Below, piece after piece: positions 52,650-63,285 of a stretch of DNA of 64,000 nucleotides (positions within the stretch are counted from its first letter, which is position 1; each line of letters begins with the position of its first letter). The notes under the pieces were generated by a model. The model had not been told where the DNA came from, made no database searches, and saw nothing but the letters and a program-made list of their open reading frames with translations. Location of the stretch: contig JAAKBF010000215.1 in the NCBI GenBank assembly GCA_012656075.1, forward strand, positions 1 through 64,000, given 5' to 3'. The stretch comes from Phytophthora hibernalis. Lineage: Eukaryota; Oomycota; Peronosporomycetes; Peronosporales; Peronosporaceae. Position numbers and translations under genes: made by a program.

Positions 52650-53839
52650 TTAGCGAGGATGACAGATCGAGGACCCGCTAGCGGTCCTGACTCTTTTAAG
52701 TTCCGCAAAGTCCACCTCGCGCAGTTCATACAGAACAGCCGCGTACACCGCGTAGTCATCGATAAAACGGCCGTAATAATTCAGACTGCCCAGGAACGAC
52801 TGCATCGCTCGCAGCGATCTCGGGAACGGCAGATTGGTCAGTGCCTTCAAGTCCTTCGGGTGAGCTTCTAGTCCGTTGCTCGACACTTGATGTCCTAGGT
52901 AGTCCACCTTCCGCATGCCCCAGAAACTCTTCACGACGCTGATCGACAGGTTCTACTTATCACACGCTTCTAGCAGAGCTTCCACTCGGCCACAGAGCTG
53001 GTTCCACGACCCAGAGGTTACCAGGATATCGTTGATGTAAGATCGACGCCCAAGCACCGGCGGTCGACCAGCGGCCAGGGGCTCCCCACTTTCAAACAGG
53101 TCGACGAGACCTTCCGAGTTACCAGATCGAGAGATCTTCATAAATCCATATAGGGCGTTGTCGATCAGACGTTGGTAGATCTGTGGCGCATTCTTAAGAC
53201 CGAATGGCATCCGGTTCCACTCAAACAGCCCGAAGGGGGTGATGAAAGCCGAGATCGCCCGCGCCCGATCGGTCATGGTCACGACCCAAAATCCACTAGC
53301 CATGTCCAGAGAGCAGTACCAGAGGAGTTTATATAAGTTCTCTAGCAGCTCGTTTATCAAAGGCATGGGGTAGACCATCAACCTGGTCAGGCTGTTCACC
53401 AGTCGGTAGTTGATGCATAGGCGTATACCCACTCCATTCTTCTTGATAATGATCACGATCGGGGACGCCCATGGTGAGGTCGAATACTTGATAATAGTCG
53501 CACATAACCATCCTTTGAACAGATCTGACACCTTCTCCCTGAATCGCGGCGCGATCTTGCGCACTCGCTGGGCTATCGGCTTGGCACCACCTACGTCGAT
53601 GTCGCAGACCACACCCCGCGCTGCGGGCGGCAGAGCATTTCCTTACCGAGCAAGAGGTGGTGTTTCCGCCAGATAATCTGCCGAAGCGTCTCGATCTTCT
53701 CCGGATCGGCGCCTTCGAAACCACCTACCTGAATGTCATCGATGGTCACCTCGTCGGTCGTGGTCGAGACCTCGGGCAGCACAGCCAGCTCTCCCTGCAC
53801 GTCTTCCGCAAACAGTTCGCCACCATCACGGACATACAC
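52650..53839 (-). pseudogene. E3 reverse transcriptase, catalytic box mutated
   Basis: The linker VVCDIDVGGAKPIAQRVRK leads to fingers SPWASPIVIIIKKNGVGIR with CINYRLVN (normally CIDYR), the palm FEWNRMPFGLKNAPQIYQRL, and the active site, which reads SYINDILV instead of the Y-x-D-D box. The codon is AAC at about 53040, so the first catalytic Asp is Asn. The thumb follows at 52650-52934 (VDYLGHQVSSNGLEAHP, MQSFLGSLNYYGRF). The domain 52953-53612 is otherwise a single open frame. The gypsy RNase H that should follow is absent. Confidence 0.85.
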
Positions 53840-54291
53840 CTCTTCACCTGCTTCGGGTTCCGCTGACTTCGATCGTTCCGGTCCTAACGGTACATGGCCA
53901 TGGCGATCGGTCGCGGTCAGAGCTGGTCTTGACCCGTAGTTAACAGATGTCGCCGGATCTGTACCGACGTTGGCCGATCTGCCTGATATATCACCGTCGG
54001 CGTCCGACTGTTTCGGGCAGTCGGACGAAGTCGGCTTAGGACGTCCGCCCCTGGTCGATCGACCTCGACCGGCTCAGGTCCTGATTCGTTGTCCACCACA
54101 GCGACAGGATATACGGACTCCTCAGTGGGACTCTCCTTCTCTGGTCGATCAGAGTCGGACTGGCTCAGCAGCGGTTCTCGTGTCGGACTTTCTGACTCCC
54201 TCTCATGCTCCGGTGCCGACTGCACTGGCATGGCAGCTGGAGTACATACTTCTCGGTCGTCTCCGTCCGTCAGACTTGGGCTGTCGACCTC

Positions 54292-55509
54292 TCAGCCTTC
54301 GTCGTTAATAACTACACCGGACAACACCTTCGGGGTGACGCCCGATCCTCTACGCAGGATTGCGCGCGGGGTAGGATATGTCGGATGGTCGACTAAGGGT
54401 CCTTGTTGTTCAGGCTCATCCGATCCTTGCAGGTCAGCATCGGTCGTAGCTTCGAACGCCAAATTCTGCCACTCCAGCATAGCGACGTGACCCGACTGAG
54501 ACGTATCCTGGCCATCGAGGCACGGATCTCCTGTCAGCCACATTCCGACTCGCTCATTCCTCGGGATCCGAAGCAGACCGGTCCCCACATTTGTGATATG
54601 GAGATACCGAGTTCGACCCCGTCCAGAGATTACCGTCGGTACCCAGTCTTGTCCTCGCGTCACCCAGAGCTTCTCTTGGTCCGACGACGCACGCAGACGC
54701 AATGGCAATTCCACGGACGCCCACCTCCAGTTGTAGGGAGTCATCCACGTGTATCAGTCTCATCTTTCCGCTATAGAGTTGTCGACGTCCACTTAGCGGG
54801 ATCCTGACTTCATCCGGTAAGCACAGTGTCCTATTAGCAAGATCGAGCCGGATCCCGGCCGGGACCATGAAGTCCATACTCAATATCACCTCTTGTCCCG
54901 ACAGATCTCCCACCCAGATATCGAAGACATACACCAGATTTCCGGCGAGGGTGATCTTGACCCTGGTCCGTCCTTCCGCGACGTACACATTCTCTCCAAT
55001 TCCTAGGCACTCTTGACTCTCACTCTGATCGACATAGCACCCAACCTTACGAGCAAGGTGGTATCCACGATGGACACCTCGGCGCCTGTGTCTAGGAGCA
55101 AGATCGCCTTCTCATTGTTGATCTTGTCAGTCACTTTGGCTTGTCGGAACCACTTTCCTGGCGCATGATGTTTCCAGTATCGGCGAGATTCTCCAGGTAG
55201 GAGATCTGTGGGCGATAGGGACGCATCCGATCGGTGGAGTTCACCGACGCGCTGAGTTCCAGGATTTAGGGCGACTACAGTAATCTCACCATCTGCAGGT
55301 CTGAACCACTCTTCCTTCTCTTGTTGCTTCCAATAACCTCTAGGCTCTCCGGAGTGGAGATCCAAGGTCATAGTCGCAGCATCCGATCGGTCGAACTCGT
55401 TCGATCGACGAAGATTCGACACCTGGCCAGTTCGCTTCTCTTGCAGGTCATATGTATTACCGCGTAGATCTTGTCGACTGTTAACACGATCTACCGATGT
55501 CTGGTTCAA
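54292..55509 (-). pseudogene. E3 pol N-terminus with aspartic protease
   Basis: The frame 55003-55509 carries the protease signature LLLDTGAEVSIVD (about 55080-55120). After a frame step, 54554-54988 carries the second half (GQEVILSMDFMVPAGIRLDL), followed by a linker with TYPTPRAILRRGSG (54292-54744). The same frame as 55003-55509 is the -1 frame from the gag slippery site, but a TAG at about 55556 separates them. The enzyme would mature the polyprotein. Two breaks make it non-functional. Confidence 0.8.
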
Positions 55510-55571
55510 AAATGCATAGATGCGGTAGCAAGAACGCTCGGCTCGTACGGAATTCTAACCCGACGAGCGTC

Positions 55572-55583
55572 CTAGTTTAACAT
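55572..55583 (-). other. -1 frameshift site at the E3 gag/pol junction
   Basis: The gag frame reads ATG TTA AAC TAG, so the heptamer G TTA AAC (55581-55575) abuts the stop (55574-55572). The -1 frame continues CTA GGA CGC in register with the protease frame. One stop (TAG at about 55556) now lies between them. Confidence 0.7.
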
Positions 55584-56717
55584 CTTCTCAGCAGGCTCAG
55601 GCAACATGCCCGCACGCTTCGTCGGGTTATACCACTGGCGGATCTGGTTGTAGAATTCCTCCATCGGGCATTTCCCCATGTCATGCAGCTCTCCGCATCC
55701 TCGGCACACGAACAGGCAGTGGTCCGCGGGATGACCCTTCTTGCCGCATTTCTGGCAGATGAGACGTCTCCAACAGCCCAGATCCGTATACTTCCGGGAC
55801 CCGCAGTGCGAGCATCGCCCTCGATCCGGTCCGTCGTGGTGGACTTGATTCCGATGATCAGGGAGAGGCCGATCGGGCGCCACCTGGGGCGGTCGAGCTT
55901 GATCCTGGACCGGGTGTGGTTCTCCGGCCGGGATCGATCTCTCTTCGGCCGAAGCGAGATAGATCCGACGAAGATCACCTTCGAAATCCGACCCGTCCGA
56001 CCCTATATCCGATCCCGAGTCTGCACGTTGCGCTTCGATCGCTTGTATCGCTCGTTTGGTCGGGGCTGCCGGTGCGGGATTCGATGTCTTCTGCCGATAC
56101 TTGAATCCGAACGCAGACTTCCTCTGTCTGTTCTTCGCTCGTTCGCGATCGCGGAGGACCTCCTCCAACTCATCGGCGTCAACCAGTCGGAGCAGCGTTA
56201 GCTGATCTCCTAGCTCCTGATCACCCAACGTCTCGATGTAATGTTTCACATGTTCCCGACGCTCCTTCGGGTCCTTGACCTTAAGCTTAGCCCGCAGACC
56301 AGCGACGTTCAAACGGTAGAGATACTCTAGAGGCGACTCGTCCGATCGTTTGCGAGCATGATAGTACTGCCAGGCGACCGACACTTCCAGCCCACAGTAT
56401 TGAACCTGGAAGCTGAAGAGCAGGTCATTCCACTTGCCTCTGGTCGATCGGCTGAGCTGTCTGTACCAGTTCCTGGCTGGTCCTGACAGCAGATCGGCAA
56501 ACGTCAGGCACTTCTCACTGTCCGAGGCTTGATCTCGCAGGAAAGCTGACTTGACTTTGCTGATCCAAGATCTAGCACGATCTTCGTCTTGATCTCTGCC
56601 AGTGAACTCCTTCAGGTCTGAAATCGCCGCGATTCGAACTCGTTGGATCATTGTCAATCCACCCGAGCCCGCGGTGGCTGAGGCCATCATGGCTCGTCCA
56701 ACATTCGGAGTATCCAA
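55572..56717 (-). CDS. E3 gag, capsid and nucleocapsid part
   Basis: An open frame of 381 codons. Capsid-type core: ARSWISKVKSAFLRDQ, GPARNWYRQLSRSTRGKW, QYYHARKRSDESPLEYLYRL (retrotransposon-gag fold). A basic linker (RERAKNRQRKSAFGFKYRQK) follows, then an acidic patch. The end has zinc-binding residues: CSHCG, then the CCHC knuckle CQKCGKKGHPADHC and CRGCGELHDMGKC. It ends EPAEKMLN at TAG 55572. It would coat element RNA. The first Met of this frame is probably internal, because N-terminal gag sequence continues upstream in other frames. Confidence 0.85.
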   Translation of the reverse strand: MDTPNVGRAMMASATAGSGGLTMIQRVRIAAISDLKEFTGRDQDEDRARSWISKVKSAFLRDQASDSEKCLTFADLLSGPARNWYRQLSRSTRGKWNDLLFSFQVQYCGLEVSVAWQYYHARKRSDESPLEYLYRLNVAGLRAKLKVKDPKERREHVKHYIETLGDQELGDQLTLLRLVDADELEEVLRDRERAKNRQRKSAFGFKYRQKTSNPAPAAPTKRAIQAIEAQRADSGSDIGSDGSDFEGDLRRIYLASAEERSIPAGEPHPVQDQARPPQVAPDRPLPDHRNQVHHDGPDRGRCSHCGSRKYTDLGCWRRLICQKCGKKGHPADHCLFVCRGCGELHDMGKCPMEEFYNQIRQWYNPTKRAGMLPEPAEKMLN

Positions 56718-58151
56718 GTCATCCGGATCGTATTTTCCAGAGTGACTCCGGGGGATTCGACCGACTCCATGTTTACATCTTGGTGTCCCGTGTACGTTGC
56801 TTGATCGGGGACCCTCGGCGCGGCGACTGCCTGTTGCTCGCTTAGGAATCGAGTCATAGCCGCTTGGAAGTAAGCTTCCAACTTAGCGGTGTCTTCTGCG
56901 GACGTCGCAGCGGCTGGAGCTGCACTGAACATTCTCGATTCTCGGTCGCCGTGGCCTGGGACGTCTTATGCAAAGGTCGATCGACCGCCTTCGACGCTCG
57001 ATCGGACTTCGTCGGCCCTAGATCTTGCCGCGTCGGGGTCTTCTGAGTTCGACTTGGCGGCGACGACGTGGGCACTTTGCCCAGAGGCGATGTTGTCTGG
57101 TTCGGGGTCTTCAGGCGCGATCGCAATAGCGCTTCGCCGGACGGACCTAGTGACATTCGCTGCGGGACCGTCGGGCCTTCTGAATCGAGTTTCGACGTAG
57201 CCGACTCGTAATGTGAGAACCCCGTTTGAGCTCCAGAGCTATCAGTCAATGTAGATGGCAGTCGACTAGCGATCCTCGGGGCTTCACCGACCAGCGACTT
57301 CACGATCTGGAAAAGGGTATGCGTCGACGTCTGGATGGCGGTCCGGTCCATATCAAATAGCTGATCCGGATCAAACGCTTCCGCTATCAGGCCGGCTTGG
57401 TCCAGGAAATCCATCAGGCTCTGCACCGCCTCCAACGGATTGGTCGACAGATCTGGACTCTTATCCGGCCCACTCAGGTTCCCGATCCGGGTGATCTGCA
57501 ACGATCTCATCACTGGGTTCTAAGATAGGAAGTCACGCAAGACCTTCTCGTGATACATCTTCTCGATCGCCATCGTGTTCTTGCTCCAATTTAGCTTCCT
57601 TCCGCTCCGATCTTCGGTGTCCGATTCCGGGGCTTTCAGCTTCTTCTTCGCACTCTTGCCTTTCTTTTTCTTCGGCATCTGCTTGGGAACTTCGGAAGCC
57701 GCGACACCGGTGAACGCAGGGCGTTCGGTCTTCGCGATCGAGAACGCGGGAGTCCCGGACGGGACGAACGTGTAAGGTTCACGTTTGACCTTATCTTCTC
57801 TCACGGCCGGGGCCGCGACAGCGGAGAACACATAAGGGTCAGGGATGACCTGGTCTTCTGTGTTCTTCTGCAGATCTCGATGCGAATCGAGAGCTGCGGG
57901 GTCCCCGAAGGGACCTGGGGAGGAAATCGAGATTTCTCTTCTAGATCCGGATCCGGATCTATATGTTCTCTGTCGACAGAGCTCCTCCCAGGGCTCTGCC
58001 GATCTGCGGATCTCGCTTCATTCAGCGGCGTCGTCGTCGATCCGATCTCCGATGACGCTTGTTCCCCTTGTTCAATCTTCACTTGCACTTCTTCTTTATC
58101 GGACTCACGGTGAAATCCTGAGTCACCAAGAGATCCGGGCACGCGCACCAC
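56718..58151 (-). pseudogene. E3 gag N-terminal region, frameshifted
   Basis: Three minus frames form a chain. 57801-58151 is Glu/Asp/Ser-rich (ESDKEEVQVKIEQGEQ). 57520-57831 has a basic run (PKKKKGKSAKKKLKAPESD). 56854-57513 is a long hydrophilic part with LEAVQSLMDFLDQAGLI. Then 56687-56932 enters the capsid frame. The acidic start matches the style of E1 gag. The frame runs back to the primer-binding site with no clear ATG. Confidence 0.6.
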
Positions 58152-58153
58152 AA

Positions 58154-59130
58154 TGTAGCGGGATCAGCCAAAATCTTGTTAAGGCCAGATCCGACTTCCC
58201 ACTGCGCCCAGACACCAACTAACGGACGGGTCCCCCGATGATCCGTGATCTGCTGAACTTGGTCTCACCTTGTGTACCCGTTGGTGGGCTGGATCTGCTC
58301 TCTCGGGACTCCGAAGAGTGCAGTGACAAGAAGTCTTGAACGTCCTGGCGGGACGCGGGGACGGTGTGGAGTAGCGCGGAAGTCTTCACGCCACAGCCGA
58401 GTATATGGCTCGATAGGGTGTTGTCAAGAGTCGATCGAGGGCTTGGACTTGATCCGAAGCCTGGGGATGCCTTGTGGGGCGTTGTTTTCCTTTCATTTTC
58501 CTTTCCTTTGGGTACTTGCCGCTTCCAATGGTGGGACTTGAGTTGACGAGAGTTCGAAGACGATCGACGGCCAAGCAGTAATCCAGTCGATCGAGGTATG
58601 CACTAGAACGATAGAGACTTAGGCGTAGGAAGGTCGGCCAATGCGTTATCCGATCCTTATGCTACAACACTAGATCTACTAACGCTAGTATGCAAACACC
58701 TTATGGGGCCAATGTTCTTCCCGTCTGGAAGGCACTTGCGATGTTCAGTGCAAATTCGAGTCTGATTTATGGTTATGTCTATCTCAGCCAAACACTTAGT
58801 CTGAACTCCACTAAACAACCACTAGATGCCTTGCGTGTCACTGCCGCCGCTCTTACCCATCCTTCCCGGTGCCTTCGTACACTCGTCGATGTCGTCTTCG
58901 CCCGATCTTGAAAGACAGCTGGTCGATCGGCGAATCCTCGATCGAAGAGCGATCGGGGTGTTACGATCGAAGAGCGATCGAAGTGTTACGATCGAGGGGC
59001 GATCGAGGTACGATCAGCTGACTCAGCGATCGAGCCACGATCGTTAATCGGGAGATTCCGACGCACCGATCGAGGTCGATCTGGACTCATCTGCGGTACC
59101 ATCTTCTTTATCTCACTTGATCTCGCCCCT
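58154..59130 (-). repeat. E3 5' LTR with a dense CGATCG array
   Basis: The inner end is TACA at 58154, three bases before the primer-binding site. The outer end is not fixed (about 59130). From 58919 to 59076 CGATCG occurs about ten times, spaced 7-30 bp apart and alternating with GAAG/GAGG/GTTAC linkers. On the element's strand this is the upstream (U3) end, where enhancers normally sit. Confidence 0.5.
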
Positions 59131-59221
59131 TAGACATCACCCCATGACGTGGACGCATAGTCCCCGTGAGACACCCAAGCTTCTCTGGCGGAATCGGGGA
59201 TCGCGCTTTTCTTATCTTTGA

Positions 59222-59830
59222 CCCATCTTTCTCGCAGCCGGTCCGCCAATCTTATTAGGCGCTTCGCCACATATGAGATGCGTAGCATGAGAGACTATAA
59301 GTCGACAGGTATAGATATAAAAGACGACATGTAGACAAGACAGGTAGGTGTAGTCGATAGAAAGGTAGACAGGATAGGTAGACACGATAGATTTACACGA
59401 TAGATGAGATAAACATGATATGTAGATGGGGGAGATATATATAGAGTGACGACAGGTAGAGACGATAAAAAGACAATAGACACTGCGTAGAGAGAGACGA
59501 TAGGTATTTATAGAAAGAGACGATATGTAGAGACGGTGGGCAGAGAGACCGTAGGTTGAGAGGATAGGAAGGGAGACACGATAAATAGAGCGGAAGGACA
59601 GGTAGAAGACATAGCGTGCATGTCGACCTGGGACGCTACGTACGAACGGTTCGAGTAGCCGAATATGCATAAGATTCATAACACTTTGGTTGATTGGAGA
59701 CTGGATATCAATTCGCCCCGTGGAGCGAAGCGAAGGGGGCGTCCCACTTAGTTGGGACAAACCATTGCCCCACCGCCGCGTAGCAGCGGCAAACGGCTAG
59801 TAGTACATGTACTCTACTAGCGACTGTCAG
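59222..59830 (-). repeat. Fourth, inverted copy of the GC-palindrome/minisatellite module
   Basis: The reverse complement carries the same parts as the modules at 31724, 33706 and 35428: TTTGTCCCA, CCCCCTTCGCTTCGCTCC, GGGGCGAATT, then the degenerate pyrimidine minisatellite (59285-59640). It lies 24 kb from the other copies and adjoins the E3 LTR side. Confidence 0.8.
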
Positions 59831-59923
59831 TCGCCGACTGAGCGCTCCGCGTACCGGTATACGCTTTGGAATGCAGCATCGAAACTTCGAAGAGGCATTC
59901 AGGTCCGCCGTCGCACATATACA

Positions 59924-60587
59924 TCAGCTTGGACCCCCGTCTGCAGTAGTCTTGCGCGCAATCTCCTCGAGGCGTAGTCTCTCGATCTCCATGGCCTGAT
60001 GGGGTTTCGCCTCGGCGGCTTCTTCATCTTCACGTATTACACGCTCTCTGTCTTCTTTGCTTTGTCTCTCGACTGTGGCTCTGTCTTCACGCTCTTTCTG
60101 TTCTGCAGCTCGTCGTCCCTCGGGTCTTCTCTGTGACATCTCTCCTCTCATCGTCGTTGTTGCCGCGGTCCGAGCTGTCGTTCGAAGTGGGGACGCCGGC
60201 CTTTTCCTCGATTGCTGTCTGGATCTTTGTGTGACCACAAATAGGCTGTTATGGGGTATATTTCCATTGATTCCCGTGGGGCCCATGCTGAAAAGAAGCC
60301 CACGGCGTGGGCTTCTTTTGAGCGTACAAGTTCCTGAACTTACGCCGCAGCGATTCAAATTCTTGTTCGGGCGTGCCGCGAGGTCTCTGTCTGTTGTAGT
60401 CTAAGGACACCTGCTCCCACATATTTTTCTCTAGAGGGCAGATGCGCTCGGCAATGCCACACAACAGCATCTGCTCCGCAAGATAGAAGTTCTTGTACCC
60501 GCTCCTGTGCCCGCGCGGTACGTAGCAGACGTTGATCAATGTTCGGATCCCTACAGACTCGTTTGACAAGAGGTCAGCAAGCAACAC
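59924..60587 (-). pseudogene. DUF6818-like protein fragment, frameshifted
   Basis: The frame 60249-60587 reads MWEQVSLDYNRQRPR, then FESLRRKFRNLYAQKKPT, the conserved core of a Myb/SANT-like family abundant in Phytophthora (I believe DUF6818). A shifted frame (59924-60358) continues with a charged coiled-coil tail (QKEREDRATVERQSKEDRER, then EIERLRLEEIARK). Probably DNA-binding and linked to transposon sequences. The N-terminus before 60587 was not found; broken near 60300. Confidence 0.6.
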
Positions 60588-60931
60588 GCACCCTTGACGC
60601 CATATCAGTAAGCTGTAGTAGACTTCTGTTTGCAGTTGAAAAAACCTGCAGAAGTGCTCGGTATCAGCCTTCCGTTTGTATGTTGAAAGAGAAGACTCTC
60701 GCTGGCGATCTTAAAAAGATCGGGTTGCGTTGAGCATCTTTGTTTTCGTAAATGTAACTGCTACAAAATAAAGCCTTGTCAGAAGCTCACAACACACAAT
60801 CTACACACAGCTCCCAGTCGAGGGTAACGGTAGCGAAGACGGCGGATGCATGGCGAGACCAGCAAATAGCTTCAGTCTCTTTGAGACTTGGTCTCTCATT
60901 GCGGGCTTCAGTGTTCGGCAGGTGCTGCAGG

Positions 60932-61468
60932 TCACGGTGTTGGCAGGCCCACCAACCCGACAAAGCAAGAGGGGTCGCCATATGACACGGTCACCTCTTC
61001 GCCAGGAAAGACATCCCGGATCGTCACCGACACCACCGTCAAGTGTCTGCGCGTTTGCATCTCGTGGAATCGCGCGACTGGGTTGCACGCGTAGTTCATC
61101 AAACGGAGTGTACCGCCTGAATTCATCGCGTCAATACCGATGTATTTGTTCCGCGTAGTCCTCGGCTTAAGGTGCATACGGTAGCCGTCATTTGCAGGAG
61201 CATTTTTGGCCGGCGGGCTAAACAACTGGAGGTGACCAAGGTACTCGCCAATCATCTCTCCTGTCGAAATGGGTTCAGATGCCATCAAACCTCGCATCCC
61301 AGAGCGTATATTTCCGGAGATCACCTGCGCGCTGCTTTCCCATAGCGCGTTTCCGCACGTTCCGGTAAATGAGCAATTCGACGCGGTGCAAAAGCGTCTA
61401 CTCTTTGCATTGACACACGTAGCCACGTTGCAGCGAGCACTGCAACCACATCCAACACTGCCCGGCAC
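60932..61468 (-). pseudogene. SET-domain histone methyltransferase fragment
   Basis: A pre-SET cysteine cluster (CGCSARCNVATC, then CTASNCSFTGTCGN) is followed by a SET domain: GLMASEPISTGEMIGEYLG, KYIGIDAMNSGGTLRLMNYA with CNPVARF (the N-H-x-C-x-P-N-like motif), and GEEVTVSYGD. It would transfer methyl groups from S-adenosylmethionine to histone lysines. The frame is open for 178 codons. Upstream pre-SET residues continue in another frame to about 61560 (YNPASGGFLLRVPVC), and no post-SET Cys cluster follows, so it is a partial, frameshifted copy. Confidence 0.7.
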
Positions 61469-61600
61469 ACCGGCACTCTGAGCAGAAAACCTCCACTTGC
61501 GGGGTTGTACTGCGTCCGCAAGAACTCGGCGTTAGACGTCCATACTTCAGGTCGCCAATCATCATTAGTGCAATGCGCTTTCGCGAGCTCGTTTCGTATT

Positions 61601-62619
61601 GGCAGGTGCTAGAGCGTTCAGACTCAACTTGAGGTCGGAGATGTCGGAGCTTGGGGATATTCAGTAAATATTCGAATGACTGGGGATTTGTAGGGGTATA
61701 TCAATAACTTTGCTGGTCCCTCCGACAGGATATGTCGGAGATACCCATCCAGCCAAATTAATCTCTGATTGGATAAATTATACTTATTACGTTTTCTACT
61801 GGGTCGATATTTGTACTCTTCGTCAGATCACCATCCTATTGGACAGTATCATATATAGTTAATACCAGTATAGTCGGAGAATTGATGATATTCATCCATA
61901 TCGTCTGATTTGCTGGGATTTACTGAGCTCCGTGTATCCGGACAGCGGATTCGGTTTACCACGTTTGTCAGCCACAAAATTATTTCCCCTTTCCATCTTT
62001 TGAACGTGTGACCTGGGAGAGAACTATAGAGATGCGACCGCGCGCCGCGTCGAAGCGCCGTTTGGCCGAGGAAGACCTCGCTGACCTCGAACAGAGCGTC
62101 AACGGTTCCATCGTCAAGACGTGGTAGCCGACTTGATTCTGCGGTTGAACTTCAAGAGGTCTTCAACTTGAAGACCTCCTGAGTGGTGATGGGTCGGGGA
62201 ATACGACTAGCAGCTTGAATGAAGGTGAACCATAAGCTCGACCCCACATCAGACCGAGTTTTCGTCCTATGACGTCGTGTTTGTAGTGTTACTTATATTT
62301 TCAGAAAATGTGGTCTTGTACATGTAGCAGTTCTCGAACCAAGCGCATTGTATTGGTGCATTTGCGGTTTCCTCGACTAAGCACAGATGCTGTGCTACAG
62401 ACAATTCCAACATAGGGCGTGCGCATTTAATATCGATAGAATCAGTTCAATAATATTACTGGCGTCGTGTTAGCGGTGCTGTAAGAAAAGCGCTCTGGTA
62501 TCCTACTACGTGTACCGGTATCTCAGCCGGGCTTTTGCAAAAGACGGCACTCTCCCAAAGGTTCTTGGATAGCAAACTACTTTTTGCAAAACATAGCACG
62601 ACACATGGACAAATAAATA
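61601..62619. other. Non-coding, with one short open start
   Basis: AT-rich intergenic DNA. A 31-codon plus-strand frame at 62032-62127 (MRPRAASKRRLAEEDLADLE) has coding-like composition and might be a first exon. No continuation was found, and the following GTAGCC donor is weak. Confidence 0.3.
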
Positions 62620-63285
62620 CAGTCACACCTGTTTATATGATCCTCTCTATTTGAGCCCCATCGTTCCAAAATCTAGTAGAACCAAATATTTGACTTGGGT
62701 TTAGTATGGCTGCCGCTTATATGCACCATTGTTATCCTCTTTATTTGAGTCACAAATTTCTCGCTCTGGCCCATTTTCCTTCAGGGAACCCTGTACACCA
62801 TCATTGAAGGCTCGGCAAAATCCTTGCTTTAAGATAAGAGCAGGTGGGCGGTACTCCAATTTCGTGTGGTGAGTTTGAACATTCTGAAATATGGGCGAGG
62901 TCACGGTTTAAGCTTGAACTTTGTAACTACTTCACAATGTTGTAGTGATTCAAAGGTCGACCACTCCACTGCTGTCAGTCATTGCTCTTAAGCAGGGACG
63001 GAGCTAGGGTCAAAATGGGGGCATGCCCCTATGTTTTTGAGAAAATGTCCAAATTTAGGGCGTGGCAAGGGAGGAGGATTCACTGTAAGCTTACATATTT
63101 TTTAAAGATTATTCGGGGACCTACTAATAATTGTTCGTTGGTCGGCCAATTTATGCTCGTTTTATTTGAGCGCACCACATAATTATTTTATTTGAGGCCA
63201 TTTTACATGTATATGAGTCAGAGTTCTATAATATTAATACATGTATGTGGTCACCAACCATGCCCCATATAAGCAGGTGTGACTG
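62620..63285. mobile_element. TA-flanked inverted-repeat element, 666 bp (Tc1/mariner or pogo type)
   Basis: CAGTCACACCTGTTTATATG starts at 62620. The right end (to 63285) is the reverse complement with one mismatch in the first twenty bases. TA flanks both ends (62618-62619 and 63286-63287). The CAGT start and TA target fit pogo/mariner. Internal TTTATTTGAG-like words recur at 62740, 63164 and 63185. No transposase, so non-autonomous. Confidence 0.8.

Larger units (their letters stand above)
48675..59130 (-). mobile_element. Ty3/gypsy element E3, rearranged, with 5' LTR side at the right
   Basis: Minus-strand order from the right: LTR (about 58154-59130), primer-binding site (58150-58131, starting TGGTGCGCGTGCCC), gag, frameshift site, protease, RT. 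Then come a second RT-start fragment, integrase interrupted by an AT-rich insert, the integrase C-terminus, and finally a plus-strand ORF. CGATCG occurs at least thirty times and GATC far more often than expected, over coding, antisense-ORF and LTR DNA. That marks 48675-59130 as one element type. There is no gypsy RNase H or second RNase H where expected, and no chromodomain was identified. Confidence 0.8.

Noticed and set aside
59212..59760. Minus-strand frame of 182 codons
   Set aside because: Same minisatellite module inverted; starts at a non-ATG codon and is not a protein family.
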